A stretch of 64,000 nt of DNA from Candidatus Methylomirabilis lanthanidiphila (GTDB taxonomy: Bacteria; Methylomirabilota; Methylomirabilia; Methylomirabilales; Methylomirabilaceae): positions 1 to 64,000 of the forward strand of contig CABIKM010000001.1 in the NCBI GenBank assembly GCA_902196205.1. Direction: 5' to 3'. Of the stretch, positions 46,045 through 57,600 are shown piece by piece. Made by a program: the position numbers and the translations under genes. Within the stretch, counting starts at the first letter, position 1; every line of letters starts with the position of its first letter. The notes beneath the pieces were generated by a model that made no database searches, had not been told where the DNA came from, and saw nothing but the letters and a program-made list of their open reading frames with translations.

Positions 46045-48264
46045 CTATGTGGTTGTGGGCTTGAGAATCAACCCGCTCAATGGAGGCAGGGTGAGGAGCA
46101 ACGAGAACGGCCGTCCATGGTCCGGGATCGGCTCTGCCGCAACGCCCCCACCATTCCCGAGATTGGTGCCGCCGTAGATCGCCGCGTCTGAGTTCAACAA
46201 CTCCATATAGTAGCCCCCGATTGGCACACCGATGCGATAGCCATATCGGGGTACGGGGGTGAAGTTGCAGACCACGACGATGAAGTCGTCCGGATTCCGA
46301 GCGCGCCGCAGGAACGAGACGATGCTCCCCTGCCAGTCATGGCAGTCGATCCACTCGAATCCGTGAGGGTCGAAATCGACCTCGTGCAGGGCTGGCTGGC
46401 ATCGGTACAGCCGGTTCAGGTCCTGTACCAGCCTCTGCAACCCTTTGTGGTGGGGGCCTTCCGTGAGCAGATGCCAGTCCAGGTTTTGGTCGTGATCCCA
46501 CTCGCGCCACTGGCCGAACTCGCCTCCCATGAACAGGAGTTTCTTCCCCGGTTGCCCGTACATATAGACATAGAAGCCGCGCAGACCGGCGAACTTCTGC
46601 CAGGTATCGCCCGACATCTTTCCAAGCAGCGAGCCCTTCCCATGCACTACCTCGTCGTGAGAAAGGGGCAAGACGAAATTCTCGCTGAAGGCGTAGAGCA
46701 GACCGAAGGTCAGATTGTTGTGATGATAGCTTCGATGAATCGGATCGAGCGCTATGTACCCGAGCATGTCATGCATCCACCCCATGTTCCACTTCAATCC
46801 GAAGCCGAGCCCGCCCGTATAGGTCGGACGCGAGACCTGGGGCCATGCAGTCGATTCCTCAGCAATCGTCATCACGCCGGGATGGCGCTCGTAGACCAGT
46901 TCATTGAAGCGCTTGAGGAAGGCGACGGCCTCCAGATTCTCGTTGCCGCCGTAGATGTTGGGGACCCACTCGCCGGGCTGGCGGGAGTAGTCCAGGTAGA
47001 GCATCGAGGCGACCGCATCCACTCGCAAACCGTCCAGGTGATAGCGTTCAAGCCAGAACAGCGCATTGCTCAGCAGGAAATTATCCACTTCTTTTCGGCC
47101 GTAATTGAAGATGAGCGTGCCCCAGTCGCGATGCTCGCCCTTGCGGGGGTCTTCATGCTCATAGAGGCAGGTCCCATCAAAGTAGACCAACCCGTGCGGG
47201 TCGCGGGGGAAGTGCGAGGGAACCCAGTCAAGGATCACGCCGATCCCGTGCTGGTGCAGGTAATCCACGAAGTACATGAAGTCGGTGGGCGTTCCATACC
47301 GGCAGGTTGGCGCGAAGTAGCCGATGGTTTGATACCCCCACGAGCCATAAAACGGATGTTCCGTAATCGGAAGCAGCTCGACATGGGTATACCCCATCCC
47401 GGTTGCATAATCGGCAAGCCGATGCGCCAGCTCCCGGTATGTCAGGAAATCATTCTCCGCTTCATGCGCCCGCATCCAGGAGCCCAAATGTACTTCGTAG
47501 ATGGCCATGGGTCGCTCAAGCGGGTTCTGTTGAGTGCGCGCTTCGATCCACAACGTGTCTCCCCACTGATACGCATCGATGTTGAACACGCGCGAGGCGG
47601 TCCGGGGTGGCGACTCGAAGGCGAAGGCGAACGGGTCGGCTTTGAGGGCCAGAGGCTCCCCCGATTGCGACTTGATCTCGAATTTGTACAGCGCGCCCTC
47701 TGTCAGCCCAGGGATAAAGAGATCCCAGATGCCGTTTCCGGGGTGGTTTCGCATCGGATGACGACGGCCGTCCCAGCGATTGAAGTCTCCGACCACGCTA
47801 ACGCTTTTGGCATTGGGGGCCCAGACCGCAAAGCCTACCCCGGGCGCGCCACCAAGGGTCATCAGATGAGCCCCCAACTTCTCGTAGTTCCGGAGATGGC
47901 TGCCCTCGCCCATCAGGTACAGGTCATAGTCGCTCAAGGTCGAGGAAAAGCGGTAGGGGTCCTCGACCTCACACCACTGTTCCTGCCGATCCACTACACG
48001 TAGTCGATAGGGAAAGAGGCCGTCTCGGTTCGGGACGATGGCCTCAAAGAGTCCATCCGGGTGCACGAGCTCCATGGGCTGATCCTTGCTCACGCCGTCA
48101 GCAGGGACGACCGTCGCCTCCCTGGCGTCCGGGAGGAAGGCCCGCACGGCGACGGCGAACTCAGCGCCGACATTTACCTGATGCGGGCCCAGCACGGCGA
48201 ACGGATCGCTATACTCACCCTGAACGATCGCCTTAATCGCCTCAGCAGCAAGGGTGGAAGGCAT
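46045..48264 (-). CDS. glgB: 1,4-alpha-glucan branching enzyme
   Basis: 739-residue GH13 branching enzyme that builds alpha-1,6 branches in glycogen. It has the N-terminal CBM48 domains ([25 protein letters not shown]), the catalytic barrel with nucleophile Asp416 ([10 protein letters not shown]), acid Glu469 (IAEEST) and [21 protein letters not shown] ribosome site is about 6 bases before the ATG. It is the only GH13_9 enzyme in the window; glgA and glgC are not present here. Confidence 0.96.
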   Translation of the reverse strand: MPSTLAAEAIKAIVQGEYSDPFAVLGPHQVNVGAEFAVAVRAFLPDAREATVVPADGVSKDQPMELVHPDGLFEAIVPNRDGLFPYRLRVVDRQEQWCEVEDPYRFSSTLSDYDLYLMGEGSHLRNYEKLGAHLMTLGGAPGVGFAVWAPNAKSVSVVGDFNRWDGRRHPMRNHPGNGIWDLFIPGLTEGALYKFEIKSQSGEPLALKADPFAFAFESPPRTASRVFNIDAYQWGDTLWIEARTQQNPLERPMAIYEVHLGSWMRAHEAENDFLTYRELAHRLADYATGMGYTHVELLPITEHPFYGSWGYQTIGYFAPTCRYGTPTDFMYFVDYLHQHGIGVILDWVPSHFPRDPHGLVYFDGTCLYEHEDPRKGEHRDWGTLIFNYGRKEVDNFLLSNALFWLERYHLDGLRVDAVASMLYLDYSRQPGEWVPNIYGGNENLEAVAFLKRFNELVYERHPGVMTIAEESTAWPQVSRPTYTGGLGFGLKWNMGWMHDMLGYIALDPIHRSYHHNNLTFGLLYAFSENFVLPLSHDEVVHGKGSLLGKMSGDTWQKFAGLRGFYVYMYGQPGKKLLFMGGEFGQWREWDHDQNLDWHLLTEGPHHKGLQRLVQDLNRLYRCQPALHEVDFDPHGFEWIDCHDWQGSIVSFLRRARNPDDFIVVVCNFTPVPRYGYRIGVPIGGYYMELLNSDAAIYGGTNLGNGGGVAAEPIPDHGRPFSLLLTLPPLSGLILKPTTT

Positions 48265-48410
48265 CAGTAACCTCCGAATAACAGTATTGGGTGAAACGGC
48301 ATAATGATCTCAAAGATAACACCATCCTCACCTTCATTTCAATCGCTGTCCCTGTCCGAAGGCGAGAATAAACATTGGTTTGTCCAAGGCCCCGTGTTAT
48401 CCCTTCTCTC

Positions 48411-50837
48411 CTAATCGACTACAATCCCGAGCGCCTCGCCAAGGGAGACGAAATGGCTCACCCATTCCTGCGCCTCAGCGTCTCCCTGGTCACGCTTGTC
48501 GCGAAGTGCGGGATAGGCCCACTGGAGCAGTTCAGAATAGACGTTCTGGACCTCCCACAGATCTACCTCGAAGGGCAGAGCCCGTGCCAGGCTCACCATC
48601 ACTTCGAGTCGCTGCAGAAGCGGGATATCGGCGGGCTGTACCCGAAACTCCTCAGCCAGCCGATCAATCGTCTGCTTCAACGTATACCCGAGGCCGGAGG
48701 TATCGAGCTCTACGCGCCACATCCTGGCGTCTGTTAACAGGGCTTGGATACGGTCGCGATCGGGTGCCTCTTCCTGAAAGCTCCGGCGGAGATCGGTGTT
48801 CAGGACGATCTCTGCCGCCGCATAGAAGACCTTGGGCAACGGCATACCGAGCGTGCTCAGAAAATGCATCAGTGGAGCATGGTGCTCGTAGAGCTGGCGA
48901 TAGCTGGCCTCGGCCTCGGCCATGGTCGATTCCAGGATAAGGTGGAACACCTTGCGCTGCTCGTCGAGAAAGAGCGACTTGAGCGAGTAGATGGACGCTC
49001 CGAAGTGTCTGTCCAGGAGTCGGATGACCTCCGGGAGGTCCGCGCGGGAAAACGTCTCAGCCAACTCCTGCGCCATGGCGTGATCGGCCTCCTGATCCTG
49101 AAACGTCCGGATACCGCAGTTCAGATTGTGGTCACCCATGTGCAGAACCCCGAAGCTGAGTCTCGCCGATTCCCGTGTGATCCCACAGGTAACCCGTACC
49201 CGCCCCACCGCCAGTTTCGTCCTGCCGGCCTCAATGATCCGGTGATCCTCGCAGTCAACACTGTAGCAGTACGCCTTGGCTGGCTCACCATACGTATTAA
49301 AAAGGGAACTCATTACGTAATGGGCGCCGACCGTGTGGAGGTCTATCATTGCAGGCTTCACGAACTTCTCATAGACGCGGCGACCGTCTTGATGCTCGGG
49401 AAGGTTGCTCCTGGCTCGCTGCAGCCTGTCCAGGAAAGGGGCCTCATACGAGTCGCCAAACAGCTCTTCGGCCAACTGGATGGCACGCCCGGCGTACTGG
49501 ATGACCTGCACGGTCTCTATCCCGGAAAGCTCGTCGAAGAACCACCCGCAGCTCGTGTACATGAGCATCGCGTGCCGCTGGAGTTCCAGGAGCTTGAGCG
49601 CCGTGATCTGCTCGGCTTCGCTCAGTTCCCGAGCGGTATGCCGGTTTAGGAACCGCTCGAGGCTCTCAGGTGAGCGGTCGAGGATCACCTCGATGTAGTC
49701 GTTTCGAGCCGCCCATGGATTCTTCAACATCCGACGCCCCTCCTCCTCATAGCGAGGCGCCAGCGTGTCCCTGAGCCAGTCCATAGCCTCCCGCAGCGGG
49801 GCCCTCCATGCCTGGTTCCACCCCGGATGCCCCCCGGAGTTGCAGCCGCAGTCGCTCCGCCACCGTTCCACCCCGTGGGCACAGCTCCAAGAGGTCTGTT
49901 CCACGATCTGGACCTGGTGGGTGGGCGGATGTCTTTCCAGGTACTCGCCGTAGTTGGTGAGACGCGCGAGATTGTTGGACTCAATGTAGTGGAGGGCATA
50001 GGCCAGCGCCATATCCCCAAACCGATGATGGTGACCGTAGGTCTCGCCGTCGGTCGCGATGTGGGCGAGCTGGGGCCAGGTCCGTGCGTCGGAAAAACCG
50101 CTGACGATGCGATGGGCCAAGTCTTCGCCTTTCGTGAGCAGGCGCTCGAAGGCGACTGCGTGCGAAATCGGGCCGTCGTAGAAGAAGATGTTCAGTTTTC
50201 GACGTGAAGGCAGGTATAACTGGTAGGCCATCGTCGGGTCGATGCGCCCGTCGCTAACGTTTCGCCAGGCGCGGCGGCCGATCAGCCGCACCCGGCTCGC
50301 CTGATGGGGCGCAAGGATCGTAAACCGGATTCCGCACTCCGCCAGGATATCAAGGGTCTCGATATCCGCAGCCGTCTCCGGCAGCCACATCCCTTCCGGC
50401 TTACGGCCGAAGCGATGCTCGAAATCGCGGATACCCCAGTACACTTGGGCGGCTTTGTCTCGCCGGTTGGCCAGCGGCAGGATGATATGACTGTGGGCCT
50501 GGGCGAGGGCGGAACCGTGCCCCGAAAAGGTCTTCTGACTCTGTCGATCGGCATCGAGAATCGCCCGATAGACATGAGGCGCCTTCTCCTGCAACCAGGC
50601 GAGAAGGGTAGGGCCGATGTCGAAACTGATGTTAGCGTAGTTGTTTACGATCCTCATGATCCTACCCTCACCGCTCAGAATGCGGGAGGTCGCATTTGGG
50701 GCATAGCACTCGCGGGTGATCCGTTCATTCCAGTCGTGGTACGGATAGGCCGAGTCCTGCAGCTCAATCGCTTCGAGCCAGGGGTTCTCTCGCGGGGGCT
50801 GATAGAAATGGCCGTGGATACAGATGTAGCGTTCCAT
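48411..50837 (-). CDS. GH57-like glycoside hydrolase with DUF3536
   Basis: 808 residues. It opens YICIHGHFYQPPRENPW, a GH57 start with the catalytic-region His residues, then FGRKPEGMWLPETAADIETL containing the likely nucleophile Glu, and later HIATDGETYGHHHRFGDMAL containing the likely acid Asp. The C-terminal part is the DUF3536 domain. Substrate is not experimentally defined as far as I know; an alpha-glucan is likely from the neighbours glgB and treT. It lies 32 bases downstream of treT. Confidence 0.85.
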   Translation of the reverse strand: MERYICIHGHFYQPPRENPWLEAIELQDSAYPYHDWNERITRECYAPNATSRILSGEGRIMRIVNNYANISFDIGPTLLAWLQEKAPHVYRAILDADRQSQKTFSGHGSALAQAHSHIILPLANRRDKAAQVYWGIRDFEHRFGRKPEGMWLPETAADIETLDILAECGIRFTILAPHQASRVRLIGRRAWRNVSDGRIDPTMAYQLYLPSRRKLNIFFYDGPISHAVAFERLLTKGEDLAHRIVSGFSDARTWPQLAHIATDGETYGHHHRFGDMALAYALHYIESNNLARLTNYGEYLERHPPTHQVQIVEQTSWSCAHGVERWRSDCGCNSGGHPGWNQAWRAPLREAMDWLRDTLAPRYEEEGRRMLKNPWAARNDYIEVILDRSPESLERFLNRHTARELSEAEQITALKLLELQRHAMLMYTSCGWFFDELSGIETVQVIQYAGRAIQLAEELFGDSYEAPFLDRLQRARSNLPEHQDGRRVYEKFVKPAMIDLHTVGAHYVMSSLFNTYGEPAKAYCYSVDCEDHRIIEAGRTKLAVGRVRVTCGITRESARLSFGVLHMGDHNLNCGIRTFQDQEADHAMAQELAETFSRADLPEVIRLLDRHFGASIYSLKSLFLDEQRKVFHLILESTMAEAEASYRQLYEHHAPLMHFLSTLGMPLPKVFYAAAEIVLNTDLRRSFQEEAPDRDRIQALLTDARMWRVELDTSGLGYTLKQTIDRLAEEFRVQPADIPLLQRLEVMVSLARALPFEVDLWEVQNVYSELLQWAYPALRDKRDQGDAEAQEWVSHFVSLGEALGIVVD

Positions 50838-50869
50838 CTAGCGTTCGCAGTTCCGGCTGCGTCTTGCGG

Positions 50870-52072
50870 TCATGAGGTGAGAAAAGCCAGTATAGTGAGG
50901 TAATCAGTGACGTGCCGGGTAATCAGAAATTCTCGTCGGACATACTCCCGACCCGCCTCCCCCATGCGGGCCATCAGCACGGGGTTGTTCAGCAGATATC
51001 GAATCCGGAACGCCGCGCCTTCTATCGAGTTCACCGTGTAGCCGGTCACATCGTCGATCACTTGGACAGTAATCCCACCGCTGGCGCCTCCCACGACCGG
51101 CTTGCCTTTCCACATGGCCTCAGCCACCGTGAGGCCGAAACCTTCCCGGAGAGACTTTTGCAAGATAATCGTAGCGGCTCGCTGGAGCGCATTGATCTGC
51201 AGGTGAGCATCGGGCGGGAGTTCAAGAATATGGATATCCGGATCATGGCCCGCCTCTTCCCGCACCTCCGCGAGCACCTCTTGTCCCTCCGGATCATCCT
51301 GGGCCGTTCCGCCCGCCAGAATCAGGTGACAGTCGTAGTGTTTTTTGACCAAACGGTAGGCCTTGATCACGCCGACAGGATCCTTAAAACGGTCGAACCG
51401 GGAGACCTGCAAAAGAATCGGCTTGTCCCTGGGGATGTCCATCCGCGCCAGCATCTCGTCTATCTCGTCCGTGCTCAGTTCACGATTCTTATCGCTGAGC
51501 GGGTCAATAGAGGGATATACGAGGAACTGTGGGATCGGGATCTGTTGCGAAAATTTTGGCAACGAAAAAACCGCCGCATTATATCCGGCAACGTACTTCC
51601 TCAGGTGACGCCAAACCTGCCGTTGCGGATGCGACAGATCGATATGACAACGCCAGACCCACTTTCCTTCGGCAGGACGGTAGTTGATGAGCGGCGCCGG
51701 TTGAGGATCGTGTATCAGCACTAAGTCCCCTTCGAGCGGCAGGTGCCGTGCGTTTTCTCGATTGATCTCCGCATAGTGGTTGAGCATCGCTTTGGTGATC
51801 AGCTCTTCCCGCCCCTGGAGAGCGTTGTGAAGGGCCTTGGTGACAGCGAAGAAGGCGGCATCCCCTTTGATCACCTCCCAACGGGCATCCACCCCAAGAT
51901 CGGTCATGATCGGCACCAGCCGATTGAGGATCTCGGCCACCCCGCCACCGTATCGGGTGGAGTTGACATGAAGGAACCGTCTGCCTCGTACGCGCTCTCC
52001 GAGACATCGTAAAAACTGCACGGTCCCTTTGGGCGTGACCGTTCGATAGTCGTCAAGGCTTACCGCATTCAT
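50870..52072 (-). CDS. treT: Trehalose glycosyltransferring synthase TreT-like (GT4)
   Basis: 400-residue GT4 enzyme. FLHVNSTRYGGGVAEILNRL near residue 35 is the hallmark of the TreT subgroup, which makes trehalose from NDP-glucose and glucose. The donor-binding C-terminal domain has SRFDRFKDPVGVIKAYRL and QKSLREGFGLTVAEAMWKGK, followed by the conserved VVGGASGG. Its start overlaps the DUF5752 stop (ATGA), so it is translationally coupled to it. It gives a second trehalose route beside treYZ. Confidence 0.87.
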   Translation of the reverse strand: MNAVSLDDYRTVTPKGTVQFLRCLGERVRGRRFLHVNSTRYGGGVAEILNRLVPIMTDLGVDARWEVIKGDAAFFAVTKALHNALQGREELITKAMLNHYAEINRENARHLPLEGDLVLIHDPQPAPLINYRPAEGKWVWRCHIDLSHPQRQVWRHLRKYVAGYNAAVFSLPKFSQQIPIPQFLVYPSIDPLSDKNRELSTDEIDEMLARMDIPRDKPILLQVSRFDRFKDPVGVIKAYRLVKKHYDCHLILAGGTAQDDPEGQEVLAEVREEAGHDPDIHILELPPDAHLQINALQRAATIILQKSLREGFGLTVAEAMWKGKPVVGGASGGITVQVIDDVTGYTVNSIEGAAFRIRYLLNNPVLMARMGEAGREYVRREFLITRHVTDYLTILAFLTS

Positions 52073-52740
52073 AGATCCTGTCCCCGACTCAACACCTGCC
52101 CACAGTACACCAGCATCTGACTCCGTAGCCGTTCCAGGCCCCCGGCGTAAGGGTCCAGGGCCTGCACCCTGGCGGCCAGTGACGGTAAGTTGAGGCGGTC
52201 CCCCAGCCAGGCGGAGAAGTGGGTTCGCGCTTGCTTCAGGCGCACCCTGGCCTCAATGGCATGATAGTAAATGGTCGTCTCATCTACGTCGCTCAGGGCC
52301 TGTGTAAATTCCTCAAGAGTGTATGCCTCAAATCCCGTCGGCACCCCCATGATTGTGGACTCAATAAATTCGAACGGCTCGCCATAGACAACACGGGGAA
52401 TCACCGTGATACTCTCCAGGTGAGCGTCGATCACGGAGACGATGGCGTCCCTCAAATCGGACAGCGACTCGAAGCTTAGAGGATCTACGACTGCAAGGCG
52501 CTCGCCCAGAACCCGGTCGCGAACCTGGACAGCAGTCCAGGTGGCGAAGTCGTTGGAGTACATCCCAGCCCTATACTGGTGCCGAAGCAAGGGGCTGTGG
52601 GTATGATAGTAGACCGAATGGAGTGGAACCTGCCGCAGCAGATCCGCCAACTCCTTTTCGGTCTTCGCCTTCAATCCCAGCATCTGCCGCAGTTCAACGC
52701 AGCCGTAAAACGCAAACGGCACTTCGGCACGCTCCCACAT
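52069..52740 (-). CDS. DUF5752 protein of unknown function
   Basis: 223 residues of the DUF5752 family. Conserved blocks include VPFAFYGCVELRQMLGLKA, VPLHSVYYHTHSPLLRHQY with a His-rich motif, and SNDFATWTAVQVRDRVLGER. No membrane segments or signal. It is placed directly after the treZ stop (no gap) and overlaps treT by 4 bases, so it is made together with the trehalose enzymes. An accessory or regulatory role in trehalose/glycogen metabolism is inference from position. Confidence 0.75.
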   Translation of the reverse strand: MWERAEVPFAFYGCVELRQMLGLKAKTEKELADLLRQVPLHSVYYHTHSPLLRHQYRAGMYSNDFATWTAVQVRDRVLGERLAVVDPLSFESLSDLRDAIVSVIDAHLESITVIPRVVYGEPFEFIESTIMGVPTGFEAYTLEEFTQALSDVDETTIYYHAIEARVRLKQARTHFSAWLGDRLNLPSLAARVQALDPYAGGLERLRSQMLVYCGQVLSRGQDL

Positions 52741-54684
52741 TTACGCTATCCTTTCTGCGCTCTTATCCGGTTGTTCGGCGCTTACGGCAGGATCGCGAAG
52801 GAGACCCAGGACCTGATATGGGGAAGCCGCCAGCTCCAGCATCCCGCTTGACTCGAGTGCTTCCCCGGAACTCATATAGCCCCCTGGCCCGCCCCACTCT
52901 TTGGCGGCGCTGTCCAGCACGGTGATCCACGGTCCCCAGGGAATAGGGATTATCGTCTTGCGAGACTCACCGCCAAAATGAAAAACGACAAAGCTTTCCT
53001 CCCTCTGAGGTAGCGTCCGATGGAGACAGAGCGTCCCATTCCCCGCAAGGGTAGAGACAATCTGCCGCTTCCTCTCGACGATCCCCAGGCAAGTGTGGAT
53101 CTTACGCAGGCGGATCAGCTCCCTATAGAAATCGAGAAGCTGGCGGTGAACCGGCTCGGTCCTGAGCTCCAGATTCAGTCTTGACCGCTCGAAGGTTGCC
53201 GGATCCTGCGGATCAGGAACTTCGCCGGTCCAAGCCACTCTCGCGAACCCCTCCATGCGGCCTTGCCGCACTGCCTCTGCCAGCGTCTTGTCGAAGAAGC
53301 TGGTGAAATACTGAAATGGGGCCGGTTCACCATACTCCTCCCCCATGAACAGGAGCGGAACATACGGCGACCAGAGGACCAACGCGGCCGCCAGCTTGAC
53401 CGCCTCAAACGGAATAAGGGTGACCAGGCGCTCACCTTTCGGCCGGTTGCCGACCTGATCGTGATTTTGCGCAAAGACAACGAAGCTCTCTCCAGGGATG
53501 TGGCGTGCGCTTGCACCATGCGGTCGTCCGCGAAACATAGAGTATTGACCCTCGTATACAAAACCGTGCGAAAGCGCGTGAGCGACGTCATCGAGTGCGC
53601 CGAAATCCATGTAATAGCCGTTACGTTCACCTGTCAGTCGTGCGTGGACAGCGTGGTGGAAATCCTCGTTCCACTGTCCGGCCAAGCCGTACCCTCCCTC
53701 CCCAACCGCTGTGGCGGCTCTTGCATCGTTGAGATCGCTCTCTGCGATGATCAGGACGGTGCGGCCAAGCCGTTTGGCCTGCGCCTGGACGGCGTTATTC
53801 AGTTCTTGGAGGATATGGACCGGGCTCTCATCAAAAATACCATGGATTGCATCAAGGCGAAACGCATCGATATGGTATTCGGTGATCCAATACAGCGCGT
53901 TGTCGATGATGTATCTCCGAACGCCGATCGAGCCTTGGCCATCGTAGTTGATGGCCTCGCCCCAGGGGGTCTTGTACCGATCGGTGAAGTAGGGGCCAAA
54001 ATCGCGGAGATAGTTGCCTTCTGGCCCGAGGTGGTTGTAGACCACGTCGAGCACGACGGCCATCCCATTCCGATGGCACGCATCAACGAGCGCTTTCAAT
54101 CCATTGGGACCACCGTATCCGGAGTGTGGGGCGTACAGGCTGACGCCGTCATAGCCCCAACCACGTCGTCCAGGAAATTCCGCCACGGGCATCAGTTCTA
54201 TGGCTGTGACTCCGAGTTCTTCGTGAAGATAAGATAAAAGAGGGATGACCGCCATAAAGGTCCCCTCCTGGGTAAATGTTCCGACGTGAAGCTCATAGAT
54301 GATGAGCTCTTTCATGGTAAGACCATACCACCCCGCGTCCCCCCACATGTAGGCACTCGGGTCTACGATGGCTGATGGGCCATGAACACCGTCAGGCTGC
54401 CACCGCGAGACAGGGTCCGGCCGCCTATGGATCCCCTTGATCAGATACATGTAACGACACCCAAGCGGCACGCCTTCCAAGATTGTTGTGAAGATCATGT
54501 CATCGTCACAGTTCATCTCGACTCGCCGGGGATTCGCAAACGGCTCGATGATCAGGCTCATGCGCGTACAATGAGGCGCCCAGACCTTAAATGACACCCG
54601 GCTTCCGGCCTCCAGCGGCGTTGCACCCATGAAGAGGCTCCATGGTGCAAGAGCATCGTTTCTCTGCGCTGGCTGTTCGCTCAC
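52741..54684 (-). CDS. treZ: Malto-oligosyltrehalose trehalohydrolase
   Basis: Releases trehalose from malto-oligosyltrehalose made by TreY. I place the start at a GTG (54684) whose GTGA overlaps the treY stop, giving 647 residues; the longer frame is an artefact of overlap with treY. The GH13 barrel has VVYNHLGPEGNY, nucleophile Asp278 (FRLDAIHGI), acid Glu315 (IIAESD) and FAQNHDQVGNRP. The N-terminal CBM48-like domain (FKVWAPHCTRMSLII) is present. Confidence 0.94.
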   Translation of the reverse strand: MSEQPAQRNDALAPWSLFMGATPLEAGSRVSFKVWAPHCTRMSLIIEPFANPRRVEMNCDDDMIFTTILEGVPLGCRYMYLIKGIHRRPDPVSRWQPDGVHGPSAIVDPSAYMWGDAGWYGLTMKELIIYELHVGTFTQEGTFMAVIPLLSYLHEELGVTAIELMPVAEFPGRRGWGYDGVSLYAPHSGYGGPNGLKALVDACHRNGMAVVLDVVYNHLGPEGNYLRDFGPYFTDRYKTPWGEAINYDGQGSIGVRRYIIDNALYWITEYHIDAFRLDAIHGIFDESPVHILQELNNAVQAQAKRLGRTVLIIAESDLNDARAATAVGEGGYGLAGQWNEDFHHAVHARLTGERNGYYMDFGALDDVAHALSHGFVYEGQYSMFRGRPHGASARHIPGESFVVFAQNHDQVGNRPKGERLVTLIPFEAVKLAAALVLWSPYVPLLFMGEEYGEPAPFQYFTSFFDKTLAEAVRQGRMEGFARVAWTGEVPDPQDPATFERSRLNLELRTEPVHRQLLDFYRELIRLRKIHTCLGIVERKRQIVSTLAGNGTLCLHRTLPQREESFVVFHFGGESRKTIIPIPWGPWITVLDSAAKEWGGPGGYMSSGEALESSGMLELAASPYQVLGLLRDPAVSAEQPDKSAERIA

Positions 54685-57600
54685 GTGGACAGCTCCAAGA
54701 GGGCTACCGGAAAACTGGCGAATATGTGGCTGAGCGGCAGCGCCGCCACCCCCTCGCTTTCGACGGCCGTCACTGTCTCTCCGGTAAAGATATTGCGGTA
54801 ACACTGACCGGCCGTCCCGTCCGGGAGTACAAGGGAAGCGTCTTGCCACACCTCCTCACCGATCGGGGGTTCTTCCGGGAACTGAGCGAGCCTTGAAAAG
54901 AACGTTGCGGCAAGCATCTGCGGCACACGGCTCACGATTCCCATTTTTGGGGTCCAGGTAAGCCGTGAAAAGAACCTCGGGGCGACCACGACAATCAGTT
55001 GGTCGTTGCTTTTCCGTGTAAAGGCACAGAGATGGTCTTGCCTGCTGCCGCGGCCTTCAAGGGGGAGATAATCCCCTTCGAGGAACAATTCCTGGTGCGC
55101 TCTACGGTAGCGGAGCGTGAGGTGCGTAACAAAGAGCTTGATCCTGCCGTCCTCCTTCCCGCTCAGGAGCTCTCGCGCCACTTCGGCGAGATCCCCGTCC
55201 GGCCTCGCAATTTGGTCTTTCAGGGTCTTCAACATCCGTCGCCGAGCCTCGTAATCGACCGGCCTGCGGTTGTCGGGATCGACGAGACTAAAATCCAAGA
55301 TCTCGTTTCCCTGGTAGATATCAGGAATCCCGGGAGACGTGAGCTTGAGGAGAACCTGGCTGAGGGAGTTATAGATCCCGTAGGCCGCTACCCCTCGCTG
55401 AAACGCCTTCAACTCGTCAAGGAATGGATTGCGTTTGGAGTCATCCAAAATCGCGTCGACGAAAGCCTGAAGTGCATCATCATACGCCTTATTGGGATTG
55501 ATCCAGCTCGTGTGAACCTTCGCCTCTTTGGTGGCCTTCTCCATATAACGCTGGATTCGATCCTTAAACATGCTGCCGGCCGTCTGATCTATCGACTCGA
55601 AGGGCCATGCGCCAAGAAGGGTCTGGTACAGCAGATACTCATCGTTGCGATCAGGAGCCGGTTGGTCATCGATGAGGGGTTTTTTCTTCCTGTTGAGCTT
55701 ACCCCACCGGCCAAGGCAGGCCTTCCACTCGTCCGGGATCTCGGAAAGAACATTGATCCTGGCCCGCACATCCTCGCTACGCTTGGTATCGTGAGTGGAC
55801 GTCGCCAACAGTGCGTACGGCCACAATTCGCGCCGCTGCGCATTCGCCCTGTGGAAGGTGGTAAGCGAAACCCCGAACTCCTCAGGATTCCCCCCTACTT
55901 CGTTGAGGGACAACAGACGGTTATAAATATAGAAGGCGGTATCTTCTACGCCCTTCGCCATAACCGGGCTCGTGCACTGTTGAAACTTCATGACGAAATC
56001 CCTCTGCTCGCGCTGGTCTTGCGATTCCAGGTAATCGGGGAACCTGAGGCAGAGGATGTCGCGAATGAAGTCGAATATGGAGACATTGATGGTGGGATTT
56101 CGCCTTTTCGCCATCGCCACAGCACGATAGATCGCTGATCGATCGCCGTCGGAGATGCTCGCGTCGCTTGGTCCAACGTAGGTTCTGTAGACCGGGAAGC
56201 AGGCGATGATCTCTCGCAGTGCATCAGTGAGGCTGAACAGCGTAAAGTCTCTGGACCACCGGTTTTTTTCGGAAATCCGGTTCAGGCGATGCCCCAGCAC
56301 GTTGATCTCGCCCGACATGGCGGTCTGCATGATGAGCTTCTTGGTTTCGTAGGTGAGACGTCGGAAATCTATCTTCAGATTCGTAAACCTGCTGCAGATA
56401 TCTTCAAGACGCTTTCCATTCGCACTATCTACAAAGAGACCGTTCAGATGATTCAGAAAGTCGTATCCCGTGGTCCCATCAACGGCCCACCATTCCGGAA
56501 GCCTTTCGCCCCTCATCAGGATCTTTTCGGCAATGATGTAGAAGGCGCGCCGGAAGGGCGATTGCCGCTCCCCCTCGCACTCCTCATCATACCGCTTCAG
56601 CAGTTGCGCTTCTGCCGTCTTCCAGTCGTTATCCATGTATTGCGCGTTGGACTCGAGAAGATTTCGGCATGCCGCCAGAAACACGACGCGCTGCAATCTT
56701 CGGAAATACTCGGTGGGGTCGTACAGACCATCGGGATGATCGATCCTGAGACCGCCGACCTTCCTCTCGCCGATCAGTCGAAAGATCAGTTTGTGGGTCT
56801 CCTGAAACACATGGGGATTTTCCATCCTGATAGCGGCGAGATCATTGATATCGAAGAATCGGCGGTAGTTGATCTCTTCGCCGGCTACACGCCAGAAGGC
56901 CACACGGTAGACCTGGGCCGCCAGGAGGCTGTCCAATAGATCAAAGCTTTGCGGATCTCCCTTGTTTCCATTGAAGATGTTGACATTCTCCCGAATAAAT
57001 TGTTTCACATCCGCACACTCATCAGAAAGCTTCGCGAGTCGTTTTTTGATAACCTCTTTTTCACGCTGCCTCTCAACGACCTTCTCGGAATCGGTATCTG
57101 TTGTGGGAGGTAAATGGCTCAGCGCCGTGATGATACTTTGGAATTCCAAAAAGTGGGGGTTTTCTCCTCCAAGTAATTCACCTAGCGCATCGAGGCGATA
57201 TTGGAGGATTTGGGTGTATTGGCCGGGCTCTATCGGCAACTTTCTATCCTGATACCATACAGTAAACGCCCCCTCCGCAAAGGTTAGGAGGAACTCCTGA
57301 TTCTCCAGGACCTTGCCGTATTGATCGCTGAGGATAGGAAGTAACACCTTATTCCTCAGTTCGGCCTTCACGGGAGTCCAGTCGATGTCAAAATAGTGCG
57401 CATACGGAGAACTGGGGCCATTTTCCAGAACATCCAACCACCAGACATTGGTACTGCCTGAAATCCCCATATGATTTGGCACCCAATCGAGGATGAGGCC
57501 CATCCCGTGTCTTTTCAGTTCACCCACAAACTCGTTGAACCCTCTCTCTCCACCGAGTTCCGGGTTCACGAGATTGTGATGAGAAATGCCGTAGCCGTAT

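Noticed and set aside
46339-48003. 554-codon open frame on the plus strand across glgB
   Set aside because: Antisense shadow of glgB without motifs or start signals.
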